Of a stretch of DNA of 6,628 nt, positions 1 through 5,223 are shown piece after piece. Origin of the DNA: CAYLXU01 sp964388055. Lineage in GTDB: Bacteria; Patescibacteriota; Minisyncoccia; UBA6257; JACRHW01. The position numbers were made by a program, and so were the translations under genes. The notes beneath the pieces are model-generated. The model saw only the letters and a list, made by a program, of their open reading frames with translations. It was not told the origin of the DNA and did not search any database. Each line of letters opens with the position of its first letter. Position 1 is the first letter of the stretch. The stretch is from NCBI GenBank assembly GCA_964388055.1, contig CAYLXU010000044.1:1-6628 (forward strand), given 5' to 3'.

Positions 1-231
1 CTCGTGCTTGGGATATGGATTTTGATGGTTCGAGAACATATTAATTCCCTTGATGGCATGAATACTGTTTCTGAAACGATTGGTGTCGAGCTTGAGGGGG
101 GGGAGAATGCGCTTGCTCCGTCCCTTGGGCAGATATTTTGGTCAAACGTGGCAAACATCCAAGATGTTGTTGCGAATATTCCAAATATCCTTGAGTCCAA
201 GGAAATAGAACTTAATACAGAAGAGTATTAA
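1..231 (+). CDS. C-terminal fragment of an unidentified protein (5' truncated by window edge)
   Basis: The frame is open from the first base (codon CTC) to a TAA at 229-231, so this is the last 76 residues of a gene that starts upstream; the GTG at position 4 is unlikely to be its start. The visible part begins with a short hydrophobic stretch (LVLGIWILMV) that could be the end of a membrane helix. It continues as a soluble, acidic tail ending in ELNTEEY. I recognise no family. It lies four bases upstream of gyrA on the same strand, so the two are probably co-transcribed and translationally coupled. An eight-G run at 96-103 lies inside the frame, encoding part of ELEGGEN; a miscounted base there would change the reading frame. 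That it codes is supported by the tight junction with gyrA and by the open frame, not by homology. Confidence 0.55.
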   Translation, partial: LVLGIWILMVREHINSLDGMNTVSETIGVELEGGENALAPSLGQIFWSNVANIQDVVANIPNILESKEIELNTEEY

Positions 232-235
232 TTAT

Positions 236-2671
236 ATGGATAATTCACAAGAAGTAGAAAAAATAGAATCCCAGGATATTACTAAGGAGTTAGAGAGCTC
301 TTACATTGACTATGCAATGTCGGTCATTGTTGCTCGTGCCCTTCCCGACGTGCGAGATGGATTAAAGCCCGTACATCGTAGGATCTTGTATACGATGTGG
401 GATTCCGGACTCACCCATGGTGCGAAATTCAAAAAGTGTGCGAATGTGGTTGGTGAGGTTCTTGGAAGATATCATCCTCATGGTGATACCGCCGTATATG
501 ATTCTCTTGTGCGCATGGCGCAAGATTTCTCTTTGCGTTACCCGCTCGTATTAGGACAAGGAAATTTCGGTTCTATTGATGGGGATAGTGCGGCTGCGTA
601 TCGATATACTGAGGCAAAGCTTTCCGCAATTTCAGAGGAAATGCTCGTCGATCTTGAAAAGGAGACGGTCGATATGCAGGACAATTATGATGCTACAAGA
701 AAAGAGCCCAGTGTTTTGCCTGCGCGATTGCCCAATTTGATTCTTAATGGCACAAGTGGGATTGCGGTTGGTATGGCAACGAATATACCCCCCCACAACC
801 TCTCTGAGGTTGCCGATGCAATTGTGCATCTTGCAGACAATCCGAAGGCGACCGTGGAAGACTTGATGCAGTTTGTAAAAGGGCCAGACTTCCCTACCGG
901 AGGTGTTATCTATAACAAAAAGGCCATCTTAGAGGCATATGCAACGGGTCGTGGTCCTGTTACTATGCGTGCGCGCGCGGAAATTGAAGAAAAAAAGGCG
1001 GGGCGTGCTGAGATTGTAATTAGTGAGATACCGTATCAGGTAAACAAGGCAGAGCTTATTGTAAAAATTGCGGAGCTAGTAACGGAAAAGAAGATTGAGG
1101 GGATTCGAGACGTGCGAGACGAGTCAGACCGTGAAGGGTTGAGGATCGTAATAGAGCTCAAGTCGGATGCGCAGCCACAAAAGGTGCTAAACCAGCTCTA
1201 TAAGCTCACCGACCTTCAGAAGAATTTTCCATTTAACATGGTTGCGCTTATAGATGGTTTGCAGCCCCACACCTTTTCACTAAAAGGGATTCTTGAGCAC
1301 TATTTGAAACATAGAGAGATTGTGGTGCGCAGACGTGCGCAATACGACCTAAGAAAAGCTGAGGAGCGTGCTCATATTCTTGAAGGGTTGAGCAAGGCGC
1401 TTGATCACATTGATGAGGTAATTGCCACAATCAAGAAATCAGCGAACAAGGAAGAGGCAAAAGAAAATTTGATTAAGAAGTTTAAGCTTTCTACGCTCCA
1501 GGCAGATGCAATTCTTGAGATGAGACTTCAGACGCTCGCTGGTTTGGAACGTAAGAAGATTCAAGATGAACTTAAAGAAAAACTTGCTTTGATAGCCGAG
1601 CTTAAGGCGCTTTTGGCAGACCCAAAAAAGATTCTCAAGGTAGTTAAAAAAGAGGTGGTGGAGCTTAAAGAAAAGTTTGGAGATGAACGTAGGACAAAGG
1701 TGGTTTCTTCCCCTATTGGAGAGTTTCGTGAAGAGGATCTTGTTCCTCAGGAGGAGGTGGTGATTACTATGTCCTCGGATGGATATATTAAACGATTGCC
1801 ACCAGCAACGTTTAAAGTACAAAAGCGAGGGGGGAAGGGGGTAATTGGATTTGAAACGAAAGAGGATTTTGTGACACACCTCTTTCACGCAAATTCTCAT
1901 GACAACATCCTTTTCTTTACAAGTAACGGACGCGTGTTCCAGACTAAGGTATACGAAATCCCAGCAGCAACGCGCACAAGCAGGGGGCGTTCTGTCTTTA
2001 ATTTTCTCGACATTCCACAAAATGAGCACGTGACCGCAATGTTGAATTATAGCGATGCTTCGGAAGGGGGTCCCAAGTACCTGGTGATGGTGACGAAGAA
2101 GGGTGTGATTAAAAAAACTGATCTTTCTGAATTTTCACAGGTGAGGCGTTCTGGTATTATCGCGGTAAAGCTTGAGAAAGGGGACGAATTGTGCTGGGCT
2201 GGATTTTCTTCTGGGAAAGATGGAATTATTTTAGTGACTCAAAATGGGCAGGCGCTTCAGTTTTCTGAGCGTGATGTACGTCCTATGGGGAGAACTGCGC
2301 AAGGAGTGCGCGCAATTCGTCTGAAGGGGTCTGACGAAGTTGCTGATATGGCTGTGGTGGATAATTCACAGGCTCAACTTTTGGTGGTTACGGAACATGG
2401 TTATGGAAAGAGAACTCCTTTGAAGGAGTATCGTAAGCAAAAGCGCGGTGGGAGTGGTATTAAGACCGCAAATGTAACGAAGAAAACCGGTGTTGTGATT
2501 GCGGCGCGTATGGTTTCGGATCTCGAGATGGAACTTATCGCGATTTCCGAAAAGGGGCAGACGCTTCGCACGGGAGTTGCCCAAATCAGAGAGTTGGGAC
2601 GCGCGACACAGGGTGTGAGAATTATGAATGTGGACGAAAAGGATGCACTTGCCGGAATCACGGTGATATAG
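236..2671 (+). CDS. gyrA: DNA gyrase subunit A
   Basis: This is the breakage-reunion subunit of DNA gyrase, which works as an A2B2 tetramer with GyrB to introduce negative supercoils using ATP. At 811 residues it is close to the length of B. subtilis-type GyrA and lacks the long acidic C-terminal tail of E. coli. The N-terminal signature (ALPDVRDGLKPVHRRIL, about 35-51) is followed by the quinolone-region motif YHPHGDTAVYD (79-89) and the catalytic Arg123-Tyr124 in the sequence RYTE. A helical coiled-coil stretch covers about 365-480. The C-terminal beta-pinwheel starts near 500 and carries the GyrA-box QKRGGKG at 529-535, which marks gyrase rather than topoisomerase IV. Thr85 takes the place of E. 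coli Ser83, and Asp89 corresponds to Asp87. The ATG start is supported by the conserved N-terminus and a weak purine-rich site (AGAAGAG, 219-225). A TAG stop precedes a strong terminator. gyrB is not in the window. Confidence 0.99.
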   Translation: MDNSQEVEKIESQDITKELESSYIDYAMSVIVARALPDVRDGLKPVHRRILYTMWDSGLTHGAKFKKCANVVGEVLGRYHPHGDTAVYDSLVRMAQDFSLRYPLVLGQGNFGSIDGDSAAAYRYTEAKLSAISEEMLVDLEKETVDMQDNYDATRKEPSVLPARLPNLILNGTSGIAVGMATNIPPHNLSEVADAIVHLADNPKATVEDLMQFVKGPDFPTGGVIYNKKAILEAYATGRGPVTMRARAEIEEKKAGRAEIVISEIPYQVNKAELIVKIAELVTEKKIEGIRDVRDESDREGLRIVIELKSDAQPQKVLNQLYKLTDLQKNFPFNMVALIDGLQPHTFSLKGILEHYLKHREIVVRRRAQYDLRKAEERAHILEGLSKALDHIDEVIATIKKSANKEEAKENLIKKFKLSTLQADAILEMRLQTLAGLERKKIQDELKEKLALIAELKALLADPKKILKVVKKEVVELKEKFGDERRTKVVSSPIGEFREEDLVPQEEVVITMSSDGYIKRLPPATFKVQKRGGKGVIGFETKEDFVTHLFHANSHDNILFFTSNGRVFQTKVYEIPAATRTSRGRSVFNFLDIPQNEHVTAMLNYSDASEGGPKYLVMVTKKGVIKKTDLSEFSQVRRSGIIAVKLEKGDELCWAGFSSGKDGIILVTQNGQALQFSERDVRPMGRTAQGVRAIRLKGSDEVADMAVVDNSQAQLLVVTEHGYGKRTPLKEYRKQKRGGSGIKTANVTKKTGVVIAARMVSDLEMELIAISEKGQTLRTGVAQIRELGRATQGVRIMNVDEKDALAGITVI

Positions 2672-2696
2672 CCAGGCATCTCTTTTCTATAGAATA

Positions 2697-2723
2697 AAAA
2701 ATCCCTTCGGGGATTTTTGTTTT
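2697..2723 (+). terminator. Rho-independent terminator of gyrA
   Basis: A nine-base-pair perfect stem (2697-2705 with 2710-2718) closes a TTCG loop flanked by C and G, the extra-stable cUUCGg tetraloop. The descending arm is T-rich (TTTTTGTTTT to 2723). It starts 25 bases after the gyrA stop codon. The A-rich ascending arm could also give some termination on the opposite strand. Confidence 0.92.
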
Positions 2724-2749
2724 ACTGAATATAAAATACGAGATACAAT
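2721..2749 (+). promoter_or_regulatory. Putative sigma70-type promoter for the solute-binding protein/pilin unit
   Basis: A -35-like TTTACT (2721-2726, four of six matches to TTGACA) and a -10-like TACAAT (2744-2749, five of six matches to TATAAT) are separated by exactly 17 bases. Transcription would start near 2756, about 23 bases before the ATG at 2779. The -35 element lies in the T-tract of the gyrA terminator, so the old transcript ends where the new promoter begins. The call comes from motif matching by eye only. Confidence 0.55.
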
Positions 2750-2778
2750 GTTAGTATTATTGAGCTTTGGTATTTTCT

Positions 2779-4107
2779 ATGTTTACACAACTTACGCAAC
2801 AACAAAAAAAGACCATTTTGCTTATTGGGGCAGCGCTCATTTTGATTGTGTTTGCTTTATTCTTTTCATTGAGAAAGCCGGGAGATACAACAAAGGCCAC
2901 CGAACTTGTGGTGTGGGGAGTTGGCGACGATCGACCGACATATGAACAAATTTTTGAACGATTTGGATCTCCTATTACATACGTAAAGAAAGATTTTAGT
3001 AATTATGAACAAGATTTAGTAAATGCGCTTGCGAGTGGACAGGGGCCAGATGTGTTTATGATTCACAATTCTTGGCTCTATAAACATCGTGGAAAAATTA
3101 TTCCGGCACCCGCTGATATTGTTGCTCCGCTTGCTGTACAGCAGAAGTTTCCAGACGTGGTAACTACTGATTTTGTTCGTGAGGGAAGCGTGTATTCACT
3201 CCCCCTTTCCATAGATACACTTGCGCTTTTCTATGACAAAGATGTGTTTAATGGTGCATTCATAAGCGAGCCACCAAGGACGTGGAGCGAATTTGAGGAG
3301 CTTGCTTTACGTCTTACAAGAAGAGACGCGGGTGGAAATATCATTCAACCTGGCGTTGCTATGGGGGGTAGTGCTAGGTTGATTGATAAGGCGACTGATG
3401 TTTTAGAGATGTTGATGCTTCAAAACGGATCAAAAATGTTTGGTGAAAATGTTTTGGGGCCTTTCGCTACCCTGAATAGCTCAGTTGGTGGATTCGATGG
3501 GTCTGATCCTGCCGTGAACGCGCTTAGGTTTTACCTTCAGTTTGCTGATCCACTCTCAGCTTTTTATGTGTGGGATTCATCACAACACAATTCTGTAGAT
3601 GCCTTTTCGTACAACTCTTCGGCAAGAAATAAGGTTGCGATGACGCTTAATTACCACTATCGTATCCCACTTCTTCTTTCCAAAAATAGAAATTTGCGTT
3701 TTGGCGTGTCTCAAGTTCCCCAACGGGATGGTGCAGTGGGTGGGCAACTCGGGACTTACGCTGATTATTGGGGATATGCGGTTTCTAGGGCGAGTAAAAA
3801 TCCCCAACTTGCGTGGCAGTTTATCGGATTCTTAACCGATGCGCCACAGGCAAAGCTTTATCTCGCAAAAACAGGAAAACCACCTGCATTACGTGCGTTG
3901 ATTAGTGATTATGACAATGATCCTGTGCTTTCAGTGTTTGCCAGGCAGATTCTTATTGCAAAGAGTTGGGTTCAGCCTGGACATGAGGATGTTTCTCGTG
4001 TGTTTGCGGGCATCATTGACTCCGTCTCTCAAGGATTGTTTTCTCCACAAGAGGCGATCGGTGCTGCTGAGCAGCAGATCAATGAATTATTTAGAAAAAT
4101 AAAATAA
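2779..4107 (+). CDS. Membrane-anchored extracellular solute-binding protein (SBP_bac_1 / MalE-like)
   Basis: This 442-residue protein resembles the carbohydrate-type periplasmic-binding proteins that deliver ligands to ABC importers. Residues about 12-31 form one hydrophobic helix after a lysine pair. No cysteine lipobox follows, so it is predicted to be held by an uncleaved helix with the binding domain outside. Family-like motifs are GQGPDVFMIH (87-96), YSLPLSIDTLALFYDKDVF (139-157), TWSEFEELA (168-176), WGYAVSRASKNPQLAWQFIG (331-350) and the C-terminal SPQEAIGAAEQQIN (422-435). The ligand cannot be told from the sequence. I chose the ATG at 2779; a TTG at 2767 in the same frame would add four residues but has no ribosome site. 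The ATG itself has only a poor one. No permease or ATPase gene lies nearby. Ten bases after its TAA stop the first pilin-like gene begins, suggesting a shared operon. Confidence 0.87.
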   Translation: MFTQLTQQQKKTILLIGAALILIVFALFFSLRKPGDTTKATELVVWGVGDDRPTYEQIFERFGSPITYVKKDFSNYEQDLVNALASGQGPDVFMIHNSWLYKHRGKIIPAPADIVAPLAVQQKFPDVVTTDFVREGSVYSLPLSIDTLALFYDKDVFNGAFISEPPRTWSEFEELALRLTRRDAGGNIIQPGVAMGGSARLIDKATDVLEMLMLQNGSKMFGENVLGPFATLNSSVGGFDGSDPAVNALRFYLQFADPLSAFYVWDSSQHNSVDAFSYNSSARNKVAMTLNYHYRIPLLLSKNRNLRFGVSQVPQRDGAVGGQLGTYADYWGYAVSRASKNPQLAWQFIGFLTDAPQAKLYLAKTGKPPALRALISDYDNDPVLSVFARQILIAKSWVQPGHEDVSRVFAGIIDSVSQGLFSPQEAIGAAEQQINELFRKIK

Positions 4108-4117
4108 TTTTTTCTAT

Positions 4118-4453
4118 ATGCGCGTTATTTATGGTGTCACACTGTGGATGATTACAATGTTTCCATTTTTTGCATTCGCTGGCGCACCTACGGAATTTAC
4201 AGGTTTTACAAATCCAATTGCTTCCAACGATTTTGAAGGAGTAATAGGAGGAATCATAGATTTTCTTCAACCGGTTGCTGTGGCAGTTCTTGTTATTATG
4301 GTATTTGTGGGAGCATTTCAGTGGCTTTTTGCGGGGCCAGATCCTAAAAAGATTGAGAGTGGAAGAAAAACACTTACATGGGCAGTGATTGGTTTTGTTG
4401 CTTTACTTCTTGCGAGAGTGCTCGTAAGTACAGTTGCTTCTCTTCTCGGATAA
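4118..4453 (+). CDS. T4SS pilin-like two-helix secreted protein 1
   Basis: This 111-residue protein has a predicted signal peptide (Arg2, hydrophobic core, AFA at 19-21 before Gly22) and a short exported segment. Helix 1 covers about 49-72, a basic loop about 73-87 (GPDPKKIESGRK), and helix 2 about 88-110, beginning WAVIG. This is the architecture of VirB2/TrbC-like pilins and of the T4SS_pilin family seen in Patescibacteria. The call rests on architecture and motifs, not a search. Compared with its two downstream paralogues, the loop is one residue longer and carries two prolines, and helix 2 contains Arg100. There is no Shine-Dalgarno; the ATG lies ten bases after the stop of the solute-binding protein gene, which fits translational reinitiation. 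It may be a filament subunit or another small membrane component; no assembly ATPase lies in the window to decide this. Confidence 0.78.
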   Translation: MRVIYGVTLWMITMFPFFAFAGAPTEFTGFTNPIASNDFEGVIGGIIDFLQPVAVAVLVIMVFVGAFQWLFAGPDPKKIESGRKTLTWAVIGFVALLLARVLVSTVASLLG

Positions 4454-4462
4454 TCACAGAGA

Positions 4463-4471
4463 TGCTATAAT
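4463..4471 (+). promoter_or_regulatory. Extended -10 promoter element overlapping the second pilin start
   Basis: TGCTATAAT is a perfect match to the extended -10 consensus (TG, one base, TATAAT at 4466-4471). No good -35 is seen upstream, which extended -10 promoters do not always need. Transcription would start about 4478-4479, at the in-frame ATG at 4479, giving a leaderless message. The element overlaps the alternative start codon at 4470. Chance occurrence in AT-rich DNA is possible. Confidence 0.4.
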
Positions 4472-4790
4472 GCAACATATGCACATTCGTATATTTCTAG
4501 GAACGTTATTGTTTGCTCAGCTTGTTGGATACGATGCCCATGCTTTAGGGCCTGCACAACAAAAAATTATTACTATATTTGAAAGGGTTGTAAATCTGAT
4601 GGGAAATATTTTTGTAGGGATTGCTGTTATAATGTTTCTTTACTCCGGTTATCTTTATATAATTTCTGCAGGAAATCGTGATATTGTTCGGAAAGCGCAA
4701 AACACATTGGTGTGGGCTGTCATTGGGACGACGGTGGGGCTTTTGGCCTTTGCTATTCCTGGGATGGTGAGTAGTATTTTGAATGGTTAG
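4470..4790 (+). CDS. T4SS pilin-like two-helix secreted protein 2
   Basis: This 106-residue protein is a paralogue of the genes on either side. It has a signal peptide with possible cleavage after AHA (23-25) and a short amphipathic exported part. Helix 1 covers about 43-66 (containing VIMFLYSGYLYIISAG, 53-68), the charged loop NRDIVRKAQNTL 69-80, and helix 2, starting WAVIG, about 82-104. The pattern of Gly60, aromatic 63, Ala67-Gly68 and WAVIG is shared with the third paralogue. I chose the ATG at 4470 because AGAG at 4458-4461 stands eight bases upstream. The ATG at 4479 gives MHIRIF and a more usual signal-peptide n-region, and would suit a leaderless transcript from the TATAAT just before it. 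Sixteen bases separate it from the preceding stop. The likely role is a pilin or pilin-like subunit of a type IV secretion-related apparatus; the function is inferred. Confidence 0.77.
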   Translation: MQHMHIRIFLGTLLFAQLVGYDAHALGPAQQKIITIFERVVNLMGNIFVGIAVIMFLYSGYLYIISAGNRDIVRKAQNTLVWAVIGTTVGLLAFAIPGMVSSILNG

Positions 4791-4809
4791 CTGATTGGTG
4801 TATTTTTCT

Positions 4810-4814
4810 AAAGG
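4810..4814 (+). promoter_or_regulatory. Ribosome binding site of the third pilin-like gene
   Basis: AAAGG lies 11 bases before the ATG at 4826 and 29 bases before the in-frame ATG at 4844, so it favours the upstream start. It lies in a seven-base direct repeat (TCTAAAG at 4807-4813 and 4819-4825), the second copy of which touches the ATG. Confidence 0.45.
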
Positions 4815-4825
4815 TCGATCTAAAG

Positions 4826-5167
4826 ATGAAATGTGTAGTAAATATGAAATTGGTTAAATATATCTCAACTGCATTGTATGCGTTGCCATTTGTTGCAGGA
4901 GCGGCAACTATACCAACCTATCAGGAAGTGACAGGCATAACTGGTCCTGTAGATTTGATTAGTAAGGCCGCTAATCTTTTTGCAACAATAATTATGGCCG
5001 TTTCTGTAGTCATGTTGTTGTATGCCGGCTTTCAATACATTACTGCTGCGGGCGATTCAAAGAAGACAGAAGCAGGAAAAAATGGAGTTATTTACGCAAT
5101 TATCGGACTCTTTATAGCCGCAATGGCGTATCTGTTGCCAACTTGGATTCCAACCCTACTTCGATAG
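4826..5167 (+). CDS. T4SS pilin-like two-helix secreted protein 3
   Basis: This is a 113-residue third paralogue. The signal peptide begins MKCVVNMKLVKYIS with possible cleavage near AGA (24-26). An exported segment (about 27-50) contains TIPTYQEVTG. Helix 1 covers about 51-74 (VVMLLYAGFQYITAAG, 61-76), the lysine-rich loop DSKKTEAGKNG 77-87, and helix 2 about 90-112 (YAIIG onward). It is close to the commonest form of the two-helix T4SS-pilin family in Patescibacteria. The start at 4826 is supported by the AAAGG upstream; a start at 4844 (MKLVKYIS) would give a 107-residue protein with a cleaner signal peptide. It follows paralogue 2 by 35 bases and ends 20 bases before a strong terminator, so it closes the operon. 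It may be a major pilin subunit, but this is inference from family resemblance only. Confidence 0.8.
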   Translation: MKCVVNMKLVKYISTALYALPFVAGAATIPTYQEVTGITGPVDLISKAANLFATIIMAVSVVMLLYAGFQYITAAGDSKKTEAGKNGVIYAIIGLFIAAMAYLLPTWIPTLLR

Positions 5168-5187
5168 TGGCAAAATAGGCAAGAGTC

Positions 5188-5223
5188 AAAACTAAAAACC
5201 CTTTTTGAAGGGTTTTTAGTTTT
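5188..5223. terminator. Bidirectional terminator between convergent genes
   Basis: A perfect 16-base-pair stem (5188-5203 with 5208-5223) has a TTTG loop. A short GC core (CCC/GGG) sits within flanking A- and T-runs, so the RNA from either strand forms a hairpin with a U-rich 3' arm. It serves the pilin unit on the plus strand and the SpeE-like/FemAB-like gene on the minus strand. Two bases of the stop codon of the minus-strand gene (complement of 5222-5224) lie inside the stem. Confidence 0.9.

Noticed and set aside
1439..2029. A long open frame (196 codons) on the strand opposite gyrA.
   Set aside because: It lies wholly within the conserved gyrA reading frame, its translation is rich in Cys, Phe, Leu and basic residues as expected of an antisense shadow, and it has no ribosome site.
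2438..2460. QKRGGSG near the GyrA C-terminus as a second functional GyrA-box.
   Set aside because: A related RGG-containing sequence is common in the last pinwheel blade of ordinary GyrA proteins; the true box is at residues 529-535.
236..2671. ParC (topoisomerase IV subunit A) as an alternative for the gyrA call.
   Set aside because: The complete GyrA-box QKRGGKG and six-blade-length C-terminal domain indicate gyrase.
2748..2945. An ATG-started 65-codon frame overlapping the start of the solute-binding protein gene.
   Set aside because: It overlaps the helix-coding and N-terminal part of a well-supported gene in another frame, and its product shows no recognisable motif.
4779..4806. TTGAAT, 16 bases, TATTTT as a promoter for the third pilin-like gene.
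   Set aside because: Both boxes are weak, and the predicted start near 4812-4813 would cut into the AAAGG ribosome site of the gene.
2683..4810. The octamer TTTTCTAT recurring before the binding-protein and first pilin starts (2773, 4110), after gyrA (2683), and as TTTTCTAA at 4804.
   Set aside because: It also occurs inside coding sequence at 3227 and is low-complexity T-rich sequence, so a shared regulatory role is not supported.
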